This document shows, in pieces, positions 16,908-25,851 of a DNA stretch of 44,941 nt. Each line of letters opens with the position of its first letter. Positions within the stretch are counted from its first letter, which is position 1. The notes beneath the pieces are model-generated. The model did no database searches. It saw only the letters and a program-made list of their open reading frames with translations, and was not told where the DNA came from. Source of the DNA: Nocardioides sp. (lineage in GTDB: Bacteria; Actinomycetota; Actinomycetes; Propionibacteriales; Nocardioidaceae); the NCBI RefSeq assembly GCF_016462705.1, contig NZ_JAEMSS010000007.1, forward strand, positions 1 through 44,941. Reading direction: 5' to 3'. The position numbers and the translations under genes were made by a program.

Positions 16908-17437
16908 CAGGTGGGCAGCGAGCCCACGCTCGCCTCGGTCTCGGCCCGGTCCGCGGCACCGTGCTCGGTGTGCGGGACGACCGGCCCGGCGACGTAGCTG
17001 ACCGGTTCGCCCAGGGCCACCGTGCGCCCCACGGTGCACAGCCGGTCCTGGACCTGCTGCAGGGTGCGCGGCACGACCTCCCGGGCCCGGTCGCCGTCCT
17101 CCCCGTCGGGGAACCCCACGTCCAGCGTCACCGTGATGTCGACGAGGTGGCGGCCCTGCTCGTCGCGCACCTTGTGCGCCTGGGCGCGCGCGGCGAACGA
17201 GGAGAACGGAGCGCGCTTCTTGGTCACCCACTCGAGGTCGATGGCCCCGCAGCCGGCGAGGGCTGCCAGGAGGAGCTCCACGGGCGTGAAGTCGGGGTCC
17301 TCGCCCTGGCCGATCGGCAGCACGCCGCCGCGGACGTTGGTCGCCTTGTAGCGCCCCTCCCCCATGATGGTGAGGTCCACCGTCCGCAGCGTCTCGGGGC
17401 CGGTGCTGGCGTCGCTCGGAATGCCGGTGTCGGTCAT
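16907..17437 (-). CDS. OsmC-family peroxiredoxin-like protein
   Basis: The 176-residue protein starts at ATG 17437. The OsmC fold is shown by FTPVELLLAALAGCGAIDLE with Cys63, and by the second cysteine Cys134 in QVQDRLCTVGRTV. This Cys pair is the catalytic thiol pair of OsmC/Ohr proteins, which reduce organic hydroperoxides in the cytoplasm. The motif set is closer to OsmC/YhfA than to Ohr. It is the first gene of a two-gene unit with the SDR. Confidence 0.88.
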   Translation of the reverse strand: MTDTGIPSDASTGPETLRTVDLTIMGEGRYKATNVRGGVLPIGQGEDPDFTPVELLLAALAGCGAIDLEWVTKKRAPFSSFAARAQAHKVRDEQGRHLVDITVTLDVGFPDGEDGDRAREVVPRTLQQVQDRLCTVGRTVALGEPVSYVAGPVVPHTEHGAADRAETEASVGSLPT

Positions 17438-17486
17438 GCCGCACAGCCTGCCAGAGCGGCCGACGGCCAGGCGCTGGCGCTGGTGG

Positions 17487-17630
17487 TCAGCGAGCCTTGC
17501 GGCGGAGCGCGCGCGCAGCGCGTCGCTGCTGGTGGCGGGCGAGCTCCACGGAACGGACCAGAGCGTGGTCCTGATCCGTGTGAACTCGTCCCTCGACGAT
17601 CCCGCGGGCCAGGTACAGCTGCGTGGTCAT
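17487..17630 (-). CDS. 47-residue basic small protein, unknown function
   Basis: A short minus-strand frame starts at ATG 17630 and ends with TGA 17489-17487. It reads MTTQLYLARGIVEGRVHTDQ, then DHALVRSVELARHQQRRAAR, and ends ALRRKAR. The second half is strongly basic and helical, as in small nucleic-acid-binding or ribosome-associated peptides. A purine-rich GGGATGAG lies about six bases upstream. It is transcribed towards the OsmC gene. It follows an inverted repeat 50-90 bases upstream. No family is recognised; the call rests on frame, start context and composition. Confidence 0.5.
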   Translation of the reverse strand: MTTQLYLARGIVEGRVHTDQDHALVRSVELARHQQRRAARALRRKAR

Positions 17631-17679
17631 TGGAGACTCATCCCTTCGACTCCCTCGGGAGCCATGATTCGGTGTGACT

Positions 17680-17718
17680 GGATGTAACTAGTAGATCGCC
17701 GAAGCGACCCTTACATCC
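17680..17718. promoter_or_regulatory. GGATGTAA inverted repeat upstream of the 47-residue gene
   Basis: GGATGTAA (17680-17687) and TTACATCC (17711-17718) are perfect inverted copies with a 23-base spacer, in a locally AT-richer patch. The spacing, near two helical turns centre to centre, suits a dimeric regulator. On the minus strand TAGGAT overlaps the distal copy and could be a -10 for the small gene. The gap 17631-17803 holds nothing else that I can name. Confidence 0.4.
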
Positions 17719-17803
17719 TAACCGAGACGGGGAGTGATCCATGCCCGTTTCGGCCCGTCCGGGAGGTGACGTCCACCACCACCGCCCGGACCGGGCCGAT
17801 CGG

Positions 17804-19612
17804 TCAGCCCTTCGCCTTCTTCGCCGGCTTGACGACGACCTTGAGGCGCTTGAACCCGCTCACGACCTTGTCGGCCGGACCGAGTGTGGCGTCCTTCTGG
17901 ATCTCACCGGAGCCCTTGCAGCCGCGGCACTCCTCCTCGCCGCCGGGACCGCCGCCACCGATGAACAGCTGGGCGGCGATCTGGTCGTTGCGGACCAGCC
18001 CGTCGATGTAGGACTTGATGTCGCCCAGGCTCATCGGACCACCGAACTCCTCGTAGAAGAACTCGCCCGAGAAGAAGTCGTTGCCACCGGTGAGGTAGAT
18101 CTGCCCGCGGTTGCCGGCTGCTCGCTTCGGGATCTTGAACGAGTAGGGAACCCTGGCGATGGTGCCGTCGGTCCCACGCAGGACGACGCGGAGCTGGAGC
18201 TTCCCACCCGCGCGCACGGTGGCCGGCTTGCGGTTGCTGACCTTCGTCCACGCACCCTTGACCCACTGCTCGTTGCCGGCGACGGAGTACGTCGCCGAGC
18301 TGTTGGTGACGTCGCCGTCGACGCTGATGCTGTCGACGTCGACGCCCTCCACGCTGCTGAGCAGGTAGACCAGGTCGGCGAGCTCGTAGGAGGCGTCGTA
18401 GGAGATGTCGTAGCTCGAGGTGAACCGGTCGCTGTGGCTGAACGTGAACGGGGTCCCGGCCTGGGATCCCTTGATGACCCAGGACTGGCTCTCCGAGCCC
18501 TTGCGGATCGCGTCGACCACCCGGTCGTGGTTGGCGAGCTGCTGGTAGAAGGTCACCGACGGCCAGGCGTCGGGGACCGTCACGGTCGAGGTGCCCACCC
18601 GGTTGCGACCGGCGTAGCTCACGTCGGAGGAGACCGTCGTGCCGGACGGTGCCGCACCGAAGCGGCCCGTGATCCCGGTCAGGTGGTCCTCGCTCACCGT
18701 GCCGGCCGGCGGCGCGAAGTTGGCCACCTTGAACGGCGCCCCGAGGGGGTCCGGCTGGACGTAGAGCGCCTCGGCCGGGTGCAGGCTCATCGACGTCTCG
18801 CCGAGGAAGTTCATCGGGTGCCCGAAGCCCACGACCACGTTGTCGCAGACCGACGTCGCGGTACCGACACCACCCATGGTGATGTCCCCGTAGGAGAAGG
18901 ACGCGGCCAGGTTGCCGCCCGCCTCGACGTCATCCACCGAGGCGACGCCGGGAGAGACCCGACCGGCGGCGTACGCCGCCTTGGGCAGGTAGTCGCGCTC
19001 GGCGTGGGTCAGCTTGCCGAGCCGGGACGCGCCCACGCCGGACACGCCGGTGGCGACGCCCAGCTGCTCGAAGCCCTGGGACGCCTGCGCGGCCGAGACG
19101 TCCGAGGCCGCCGCGATCGCCTGGGCCGTGTCGCGGTCGACGTCGGCCCCGGGCTTGGCGGAGGCCATGTAGTCATCCATGTCCTCGAAGGGGGTCACGC
19201 CCGCGATGGGCGAGGAACCCCAGGCCAGCCCGTAGGAGACGGCACCGATGAGCCGGCCGTCGTCGGCGTAGACCGGCGAGCCGGACATGCCCTGCCAGAT
19301 GCCTCCGGCTGCCTGGATGGCCGGCGAGTCGAGGTCGACGATCACCATGTCGAGGCCGGGTGCGATGCCGTCGTCGAGGACACCGATGACCTCACCGGTG
19401 AACGGCTCGGGGGTGACGCCCTGGTCGACGGTCAGACCGTTGACCGGGTCGCCCTGGGCGAGGCTGGCGATCGGGTAGGGCGCCTTGCAGTCGGGGGTGG
19501 GGGCTGCCTGCGCGGACGAGCCGAGCGTGGCGGCGCCCGTGCCGGCCACGAGGGCGGCGGCGGTGAGCGACGCGAGGGCTCGGCCTCGGCGGCGGGCGGA
19601 CGGTACGGACAT
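17804..19612 (-). CDS. Secreted SpoIVB-type (S55) serine peptidase-like protein
   Basis: ATG 19612 is preceded by GAAGGGATCCCTTC. The 602-residue protein has a Sec signal with an Ala-rich end (GSSAQAA, about residue 37). The S55 peptidase segment is GIWQGMSGSPVYADDGRLIG, with the probable nucleophile Ser112, followed by VVVGFGHPMNFLG with the candidate His. Long beta-rich domains fill the rest. Near the C-terminus an isolated CRGCKGSG motif (Cys562, Cys565) resembles one DnaJ zinc-repeat half, which is unusual here. In Bacillus, S55 SpoIVB cleaves a sporulation membrane protein; this actinobacterial type has no assigned substrate. Confidence 0.82.
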   Translation of the reverse strand: MSVPSARRRGRALASLTAAALVAGTGAATLGSSAQAAPTPDCKAPYPIASLAQGDPVNGLTVDQGVTPEPFTGEVIGVLDDGIAPGLDMVIVDLDSPAIQAAGGIWQGMSGSPVYADDGRLIGAVSYGLAWGSSPIAGVTPFEDMDDYMASAKPGADVDRDTAQAIAAASDVSAAQASQGFEQLGVATGVSGVGASRLGKLTHAERDYLPKAAYAAGRVSPGVASVDDVEAGGNLAASFSYGDITMGGVGTATSVCDNVVVGFGHPMNFLGETSMSLHPAEALYVQPDPLGAPFKVANFAPPAGTVSEDHLTGITGRFGAAPSGTTVSSDVSYAGRNRVGTSTVTVPDAWPSVTFYQQLANHDRVVDAIRKGSESQSWVIKGSQAGTPFTFSHSDRFTSSYDISYDASYELADLVYLLSSVEGVDVDSISVDGDVTNSSATYSVAGNEQWVKGAWTKVSNRKPATVRAGGKLQLRVVLRGTDGTIARVPYSFKIPKRAAGNRGQIYLTGGNDFFSGEFFYEEFGGPMSLGDIKSYIDGLVRNDQIAAQLFIGGGGPGGEEECRGCKGSGEIQKDATLGPADKVVSGFKRLKVVVKPAKKAKG

Positions 19613-19747
19613 GAAGGGATCCCTTCTCGTTGGACATGGCGAGGTGGCGGGCCGCCACACTCACACGGTGCTGCCCTGATGATCGGTAGACGCGCTGGCA
19701 ATGGGAATGGTTGCGGGCACTCAACCACGTATCCATACGCTGGCTCG
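19613..19747. promoter_or_regulatory. Divergent region between the S55 peptidase and pepN, with pepN promoter
   Basis: TACGCT at 19736-19741 lies six bases before the pepN GTG and no Shine-Dalgarno is present, so pepN looks leaderless. TTGCGG upstream could be the -35 with a long (19-base) spacer. GGTTG...CAACC brackets this -35 region as a short inverted repeat. No gene is seen in the 135 bases. Confidence 0.45.
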
Positions 19748-22219
19748 GTGAGCTCTCCCCACGCCTCCCTCCAGCACACCGAGGCGCTGGCGCGCCGCCG
19801 GCTCCTCACCCTGACGTCGTACGACGTGGAGCTCGACCTGTCCCGGGACGAGGGGACGTTCGGATCGGTCACCACGATCAGCCTCGACAGCCGGGGTGGC
19901 GCCACCTTCCTCGACGTCAAGCCGGTGGTCCTGCACGCGGTCCGGCTCGACGGCCGACCTCTCGACGTCGACCTGCTGGACCGGGGCCGGTTCCCCCTCG
20001 ACCTGCCCGAGGGTCACCACGAGGTCGTCGTCGACGCGACCATGCCGTTCCGCCGTGACGGCGAGGGCCTGCACCGCAGCGTCGATCCCGCGGACGGCCG
20101 TCCCTACGTCTACGGCATGAGCTTCATGGACGCGGCACCGAGCGTCTACGCGTGCTTCGACCAGCCGGACCTCAAGGCGCCGTACACGCTGCACGTCACC
20201 GCACCCTCCGACTGGGTGGTGATCGGCAACGCACCGTGGGTCGAGCCCGCCGACGACGGGGCGGGCAGGTCGCGATGGGACTTCGCGCCCACTCCCCCGC
20301 TGTCGACCTACTTCGTCACGTTGGTCGCGGGGCCGTACCACGTCATCCGCGACGAGCACGACGGCATCCCCCTGGGCCTCAGCGCGCGGCTGAGCCTCGC
20401 CACGGCCCTCGACAAGGACGCCGAGGAGATCCTGACCGTCACCAAGCAGTCCTTCGACGAGCTGCACCGGCTGTTCGGCATCCGCTACCCGTTCGGCGAC
20501 TACCACCAGGCGTTCGTGCCGGAGTTCAACGCCGGTGCCATGGAGAACCCCGGCTGCGTGACCTTCCGGGACCCGCTGGTCTTCTCCAGCCGGGTCACCC
20601 GGGCCAGGCACATCGCCCGGGCCAGCACGATCGCGCACGAGATGGCGCACCAGTGGTTCGGGGACATCGTCACGCCGGCATGGTGGGACGACCTCTGGCT
20701 CAACGAGTCGTTCGCCGAGTACCTCGGCAACCGGGTCACCGCCGACGTCACCGAGTTCGACGACGTGTGGACCGACATGACCTATGCCCGGCGTCAGTGG
20801 GGACTGGTGGCCGACCAGGGGCCGAACACCCATCCCGTCGCCGGCAACGGTGCCGTCGACGCGTCCGCCGCACTTCAGGACTTCGACGGCATCTCCTACG
20901 CCAAGGGCTCGAGCATCCTCAAGCAGCTCAACGCCTCCATGGGTGACCAGGTCTTCTTCGACGGCGTCGTCGACCACCTCACCCGGCACCGGTTCGCGAA
21001 CGCCACGATGCTCGACCTCGTCGGGAGCTGGGAGCGCGCCGGCGCCGGCGAGCTGGACGCCTTCACCACCAACTGGCTGCGCACGTCGGGCCCGGACACC
21101 CTGACGCTGGACCGCGCTGCCGGGGTCGTGCGACGTACCCCTCCGGCGATGCACCCGGCCGACCGCCCGCACACCATCCGGGCCGCGGTCGGCCTCGACG
21201 GCGTCTGGACCGACCGCACGCTCGTGCTGGACTCGCCCGAGACACCGATCGTGGACCTGCCGGCCGACGCGGCGGTGATCCTCGACGCGTACGCCGAGAG
21301 CTGGGTGGCGTCGGTGCCCGACCGGACCACCGTACGTGCGCTCGTCGACCTGCTGCCGGGCGTCGACGACGGCCTGTTGCGCGCCGGGATCTGGGACAAC
21401 CTGCGCAGCGGCTACCACCAGGGTGGCCTGGACCCGGCGGACGTGCTGGACGTCGCCGTCGCGAGCCTGCCGATCGAGGACACCGAGGACGCCGAGCGCC
21501 GCACGATGCACTGGCTCCTCGGCTCGGTCGTCCCCCTGGCGGGCGCGGGAGCCCTGGAGCGCGTCCACGACGCGGCGGTCCGCAAGCTCGCAGCCATCGA
21601 ACCCGGGTCTGGTCAGCAGCTCGCTGCCTTCCGCACCGTCGTGGCGACCTCCACCGATGTCGCCGCCCTCGAGCGGTGGTGCAGCGGCTCCGACCTGCCC
21701 GACGGCACCGCGCTGGACGTCGACCTCCGGTGGCGGGTCCTGAGCCGTCTCGCCACCCTCGGGGCCGTCGACCTGGCCCGGCTCGACTCCGAGCTGGCCC
21801 TCGAGCCCACCGGGGACGCCCGCGTGAGTCACGCCAAGGCGCGTGCCTCGCTGCCGAGTCCCGAGGCCAAGGCCTGGGCGTGGTCCTGCTTCACCGGTGA
21901 GACCGAGGTCGCCAACTACGAGCTGTCGGCCGCGGGCGAGGGCCTCTGGCGCGGCGGCCAGGACGCGGTCACCGCGCCGTACGTCGACAGGTACTTCGCC
22001 GACCTCCCCGACACGGTCCGGGTCCGCAGCGGGTGGATGCTCGCCGACGCCGCGCAGTACTTCTTCCCGGTCACCTCGCTCGAGGAGGAGACGCTCGACA
22101 AGGCGCAGGCGCTGGTGGCGGACGGCTCGCTCGACCTGTCGCTGCGCCGCCGCCTGGCCGACGAGGCCGCCGGGCTCGAGCGGCTGCTCGCGGTGCGGCG
22201 CGCCTACCCCCATGGGTGA
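19748..22219 (+). CDS. pepN: Aminopeptidase N (M1 family metallopeptidase)
   Basis: GTG 19748 gives 823 residues, close to the actinobacterial PepN length (about 850). The substrate-anchoring GAMEN lies at 263-267. The zinc site is HEMAHQW at 297-303 (His297, Glu298, His301) with the third ligand Glu320 in LNESFAEY. The C-terminal ERAP1-like helical domain is complete (SLDLSLRRRLADEAAGLERL). It is a cytoplasmic enzyme that trims N-terminal residues from peptides. The frame stays open far upstream, but that part is antisense to the S55 gene and is not coding. Confidence 0.95.
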   Translation: MSSPHASLQHTEALARRRLLTLTSYDVELDLSRDEGTFGSVTTISLDSRGGATFLDVKPVVLHAVRLDGRPLDVDLLDRGRFPLDLPEGHHEVVVDATMPFRRDGEGLHRSVDPADGRPYVYGMSFMDAAPSVYACFDQPDLKAPYTLHVTAPSDWVVIGNAPWVEPADDGAGRSRWDFAPTPPLSTYFVTLVAGPYHVIRDEHDGIPLGLSARLSLATALDKDAEEILTVTKQSFDELHRLFGIRYPFGDYHQAFVPEFNAGAMENPGCVTFRDPLVFSSRVTRARHIARASTIAHEMAHQWFGDIVTPAWWDDLWLNESFAEYLGNRVTADVTEFDDVWTDMTYARRQWGLVADQGPNTHPVAGNGAVDASAALQDFDGISYAKGSSILKQLNASMGDQVFFDGVVDHLTRHRFANATMLDLVGSWERAGAGELDAFTTNWLRTSGPDTLTLDRAAGVVRRTPPAMHPADRPHTIRAAVGLDGVWTDRTLVLDSPETPIVDLPADAAVILDAYAESWVASVPDRTTVRALVDLLPGVDDGLLRAGIWDNLRSGYHQGGLDPADVLDVAVASLPIEDTEDAERRTMHWLLGSVVPLAGAGALERVHDAAVRKLAAIEPGSGQQLAAFRTVVATSTDVAALERWCSGSDLPDGTALDVDLRWRVLSRLATLGAVDLARLDSELALEPTGDARVSHAKARASLPSPEAKAWAWSCFTGETEVANYELSAAGEGLWRGGQDAVTAPYVDRYFADLPDTVRVRSGWMLADAAQYFFPVTSLEEETLDKAQALVADGSLDLSLRRRLADEAAGLERLLAVRRAYPHG

Positions 22220-22225
22220 GCAGCG

Positions 22226-23038
22226 GTGAGCCGTCGCAAACCCACGGTGCGCACGACCGTCGACGAGCTCACCGACTCGGCGGACCGGCACCACGAGGAC
22301 CGGCTGGCGACCGAGGAGCCGCTCGAGATCCGGCTGGCCTGGCCCGGCTCCCCGGCTCGACGGGTGTGGGTGACGATGCGCACGCCCGGCCACGACTTCG
22401 AGCTCGCGGCCGGCTGGGCGGTCCACGAGGGGCTCGCGACCGCCGTGGACACCGTCGCCTACTGCACGGACCAGGAGCTCAGCGAGGACGAACGGTTCAA
22501 CGTCGTGACGCTCACCCTCGGCGGGGCGCCACCGCGGGACCCCGGCCACCGGCACCCCGCGTCGTCGTCCGGGTCCTCCGCCTGCGGCGTGTGCGGGAAG
22601 GACAGCATCGCCGAGGCCCTGGCGGCTCCCTCCGCGGTCCGCTGGTCCGGTGCGCTGCCCGAGCCCGGCGTCGTACGCCGCCTGCCGGACCTGGTCCGCG
22701 AGCAGCAGCCGGTGTTCGATCGGACCGGAGGCGTGCACGCCGCCGCGCTCGTCACGGCCGCCGGCGAGGTGGTGGTCGTGCGCGAGGACGTCGGCAGGCA
22801 CAACGCGGTCGACAAGGTGACTGGCTCGCGGGTCCTCGCCGGCCTCTCCCCCGCCGAGGCGTGCCTGGTCGTCAGCGGCCGGGCCGGGTTCGAGCTGGTG
22901 CAGAAGGCGGTGGCGGCGGGCGTCGGCTCCCTGGTCGCGGTCGGCGCGCCGACCAGCCTGGCCGTCGACCTGGCCCGGCGAGCCGGGCTCGGGCTCTTCG
23001 GCTTCACCTCGTCGGAGCGGACCGTCAAGTACTGCTGA
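22226..23038 (+). CDS. fdhD: Formate dehydrogenase accessory sulfurtransferase FdhD
   Basis: GTG 22226 gives 270 residues, six bases after the pepN stop, so translation may be coupled. The sulfur-relay cysteines are in ACGVCGK (Cys120, Cys123). VREDVGRHNAVDKVTGSRVL, VVSGRAGFELVQKAVAAGV and APTSLAVDLA are the family's signature blocks. FdhD passes sulfur from a cysteine desulfurase to the molybdenum cofactor of formate dehydrogenase. No formate dehydrogenase or molybdopterin gene is in the window, so its client must be encoded elsewhere. Confidence 0.95.
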   Translation: MSRRKPTVRTTVDELTDSADRHHEDRLATEEPLEIRLAWPGSPARRVWVTMRTPGHDFELAAGWAVHEGLATAVDTVAYCTDQELSEDERFNVVTLTLGGAPPRDPGHRHPASSSGSSACGVCGKDSIAEALAAPSAVRWSGALPEPGVVRRLPDLVREQQPVFDRTGGVHAAALVTAAGEVVVVREDVGRHNAVDKVTGSRVLAGLSPAEACLVVSGRAGFELVQKAVAAGVGSLVAVGAPTSLAVDLARRAGLGLFGFTSSERTVKYC

Positions 23039-23105
23039 CCGGTCTCGTCACCCAGGGGCCCTCACGAGCGACGAGGTCCGGCCGTCGGGCCGCCGCGGCC
23101 AGCCG

Positions 23106-23522
23106 CTACTGCTCCGGCAGCGCGTCCGGGTCGTCCTGCTCCTGGGCCCGGCGGGCCTGCTCGTGGACCCGGCTGCCGACCACCCGGGTGAAGACCACGC
23201 TGGTCACCAGGCCGGCCAGCACCACCGCGACGGCGATCGTCCCCATGAGCGCGACCCCCTCGGGGCTCTTGGTCACCAGGCCGGTGAGGTAGAGGACCAG
23301 GCCGACGGTCAGCAGGAAGAACCCGATCCGCTTCTCCGCCAGCAGCTGGGCGTGGGTGCCCAGGGCGTCGCTCTCGCCGACTGCGGCGCCCTCGTCGCCG
23401 TCGTCGATCTCCTCGCGCAGCTCCACGATCGACTCGGCATTGTGGGCGTGGGACAGGACGCCCGCACCGACCAGGTCCAGCGCCACCCCGCTCACGAGCA
23501 GTACCTCGGTCACCAGTGCCAC
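23106..23522 (-). CDS. Small integral membrane protein, unknown function
   Basis: GTG 23522 has AGAGGT four bases upstream. The 138 residues hold three hydrophobic segments: about 2-20 (LVTEVLLVSGVALDLVGAGV), 66-83 (FFLLTVGLVLYLTGLV) and 89-113 (GTIAVAVVLAGLVTSVVF), with a charged acidic loop between the first two and a Glu/Asp/Arg-rich cytoplasmic tail. I do not recognise a family. It is divergent from a second membrane protein gene. Confidence 0.72.
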   Translation of the reverse strand: MALVTEVLLVSGVALDLVGAGVLSHAHNAESIVELREEIDDGDEGAAVGESDALGTHAQLLAEKRIGFFLLTVGLVLYLTGLVTKSPEGVALMGTIAVAVVLAGLVTSVVFTRVVGSRVHEQARRAQEQDDPDALPEQ

Positions 23523-23609
23523 GATCCACCTCTTCGTCGGGCCGACGGGAGCCGGCGGGGCGTGCGGTACCCGACCGACGCGTGCCTCGGTCACCGCTAC
23601 CTTGTCGCC

Positions 23610-24290
23610 GTGACCGCGACCCTCGCCACGACCCGACGTGGGGCTGCCCCGGTCATCGGCGTGCACGCCGCCCTGCTGGCCGGTGGAGCGGTCGCACTGT
23701 CGCTCGACCCGCCGGCCGAGGGCTGGGGGGTCCTGGCGTGCGTCGTGGCCTACGTGGCTGCGCTGCTCTGGGTCTGTCGCGCCACCGGCCACACCGACCT
23801 GCTCGCCCTGGCGGGATTCCTCGCCCTCGTCTCGGTCTTCCAGGTACTCCCCGACTGGGTGCTCGCCGACCTGCTGGGCACGCTGCGCTTCCCCGACCGG
23901 GGCGGCCCGCGCGTCGACGACGTGATCCCCCTCGCCATGGCCGCGATGTGGGTCGCGCCGCTGTTCGCCGCCATCGCCCTGAGCGGCGGCCGTCCGTGGC
24001 GGGCGGCACTGCTGTCGGGCGGGATCTTCCTCGGCGCCGAGCTCCTCGCCCCCACGCTGGGCCTCTGGGAGCCGACCGGCGACACGCACCGGCTGCTCGG
24101 TGTGGCGGTCTACGTCGTGCCCGCGGAGGCTGCGCTCGGCTGGGCCGCGGCGACGGCGTTCGCGCACGTACGACGCCGCTCGCTCGTCCTCCGCGTCGGC
24201 GCGGCCCTCGCGGTCTCGACGTTCTACCTCGGCGCGCTCGTGCTCGCGCACTTCCTGATCGACGTCGCCGGCTGGCGTCTCACCCTGTGA
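23610..24290 (+). CDS. Polytopic membrane protein, unknown function
   Basis: GTG 23610 lies six bases after TACCTT (23598-23603), so it is probably leaderless. The 226-residue protein has six or seven hydrophobic helices (for example VIGVHAALLAGGAVALSL, LACVVAYVAALLWVC, LAMAAMWVAPLFAAIAL, VSTFYLGALVLAHFLIDVAG). Conserved-looking polar positions include the FPDRGGPRVDD loop and WEPTGDTHRLLG. The architecture recalls small carotenoid- or heme-linked membrane proteins, but I cannot assign a family with confidence. Confidence 0.75.
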   Translation: MTATLATTRRGAAPVIGVHAALLAGGAVALSLDPPAEGWGVLACVVAYVAALLWVCRATGHTDLLALAGFLALVSVFQVLPDWVLADLLGTLRFPDRGGPRVDDVIPLAMAAMWVAPLFAAIALSGGRPWRAALLSGGIFLGAELLAPTLGLWEPTGDTHRLLGVAVYVVPAEAALGWAAATAFAHVRRRSLVLRVGAALAVSTFYLGALVLAHFLIDVAGWRLTL

Positions 24291-24362
24291 TCCTCGGCCG
24301 ATCCTGGCATCGCCGGGCGTGGGGTCCGGGGTTCTGTCGGTGCCCTGTATGACGATGCCTCC

Positions 24363-25850
24363 ATGACCACCGCGCTGCTCCTGATCCTCGCCCTGGCCCT
24401 CGGTGCCGTCGGCCTGGCGGTGGGTTGGCTGCTCGGCCGCCAGCAGTCGGCGAGCCGCGACGAGCGTGAGCTCGCCCGCACCCGGGAGGAGCTGGCCAAC
24501 GCCCGGACCGAGACCGCCGAGGTCCGCACCGAGGCCGCCGAGGCCCGCACCGGCGCCGCCGAGGCCGAGGCGATGGTGGCCCACGCGCAGGCCCAGGTGG
24601 CCAAGGCGGTCGCCGAGCGTGACGGTGCCGTGGCGCGCGCCCAGGAGATCGCAGCCGACCGTGAGGCGATGCTGGCCCAGTTCAAGGCGCTGTCCAGCGA
24701 GACCGCCGAGCGCCAGGGCAAGGCCGTCGACACGGTCACCGCCCAGCGCCTGCAGGCCACCGAGCAGCTGCTCGCCCCGGTCGCCGCGAGCCTGCAGAAG
24801 TTCGAGGCCCGGCTCATCGAGGTCGAGAAGGAGCGGGTCGCGATGACCACCGACCTGCGCGCCCACGTGCGGGAGGTGCGCGACACCGGTGAGGCGCTGC
24901 GCAAGGAGACCGCGTCGCTGGTCACCGCGCTGCGCAAGCCCCAGGTGCGCGGGTCGTGGGGCGAGACGCAGCTCAAGCGGGTCGCTGAGATGGCCGGCAT
25001 GGTCGAGCGCTGCGACTTCGACGTGCAGCTGACCGCCCAGAGCGACGGCCAGTCGCTGCGGCCGGACATGCGGGTGCACCTGGCCGAGGGCAAGTACGTC
25101 TTCGTCGACTCCAAGGTCCCGCTGGCGGCGTTCCTGGACGCCGCCGAGACCGAGGACGAGCAGCAGCGCGCCGCGCACCTGACCTCGTTCGCCAGGCACG
25201 TGCGCACCCACGTCGACCAGCTCTCCGGCAAGAAGTACTGGAAGGTCGGCGAGTCCCCCGAGTTCGTGGTGCTGTTCCTCCCGAGCGAGGCGTTCTTCGT
25301 GGCCGCGCTCGAGCAGAACCCCGACCTCTACGAGTACGCCATCGGCCGCAACGTCGTGATCGCGACGCCCACCACCCTGATCGGCATGCTGCGCGCCGTG
25401 TCCTACGGCTGGAAGCAGGCCGCGCTGGCGGAGACGGCCGCCGAGGTGTTCCGGCTCGGTCGCGAGCTGCACGAGCGGCTGGGCCAGATGGGCAGCCGGT
25501 TCGACAAGCTCGGCCGGGCGATCCGCAGCAGCGTCAACGCCTACAACGAGACCATCGCGTCGGTCGAGGGCCGGGTGCTCGTGCAGGCGCGCCGGTTCCG
25601 CGACCTCCAGGTCACCGAGAAGGAGCTGGAGGCACTCACCAGCGTCGACGAGCCGGTCCGCCAGATCCAGGCGCCCGAGCTGGTCGACGACGCCGCCCAG
25701 GTCCCGCCCATGGTCGGCAGGACTCCCAGGTCCCGGCGCACCGAGCCCCCGGAGGCCGAGGCGCTGTTCCGCGCCGACCCCGACGTGGACGAGCTCGTCT
25801 CCGGGGAAGCGGACCGGGGACAGACCGGGGAGTCCGCCGTAGGGTCCTGA
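24363..25850 (+). CDS. rmuC: DNA recombination protein RmuC
   Basis: ATG 24363 gives 495 residues. An N-terminal membrane anchor (LLLILALALGAVGLAVGWLL) precedes a long coiled coil of Glu/Ala/Arg heptads at about 33-165, in which the unit TEAAEARTGAAEAE recurs. The RmuC core begins near GSWGETQLKRVAEMAGM (about 197) and includes FVDSKVPLAAFLDA, FVVLFLPSEAFFVAALEQ and VIATPTTLIGMLRAVSYGW. RmuC is a putative nuclease that limits inversions and other rearrangements between repeats. The C-terminus is an acidic, disordered tail. Confidence 0.94.
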   Translation: MTTALLLILALALGAVGLAVGWLLGRQQSASRDERELARTREELANARTETAEVRTEAAEARTGAAEAEAMVAHAQAQVAKAVAERDGAVARAQEIAADREAMLAQFKALSSETAERQGKAVDTVTAQRLQATEQLLAPVAASLQKFEARLIEVEKERVAMTTDLRAHVREVRDTGEALRKETASLVTALRKPQVRGSWGETQLKRVAEMAGMVERCDFDVQLTAQSDGQSLRPDMRVHLAEGKYVFVDSKVPLAAFLDAAETEDEQQRAAHLTSFARHVRTHVDQLSGKKYWKVGESPEFVVLFLPSEAFFVAALEQNPDLYEYAIGRNVVIATPTTLIGMLRAVSYGWKQAALAETAAEVFRLGRELHERLGQMGSRFDKLGRAIRSSVNAYNETIASVEGRVLVQARRFRDLQVTEKELEALTSVDEPVRQIQAPELVDDAAQVPPMVGRTPRSRRTEPPEAEALFRADPDVDELVSGEADRGQTGESAVGS

Positions 25851-25851
25851 C

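Noticed and set aside
17741..19747. Long plus-strand open frame leading into pepN
   Set aside because: This part is antisense to the S55 peptidase gene; PepN homology begins only at the GTG at 19748.
19721..22801. 1026-codon minus-strand open frame across pepN and fdhD
   Set aside because: Antisense shadow with low-complexity Arg/Val/Gly/Asp composition.
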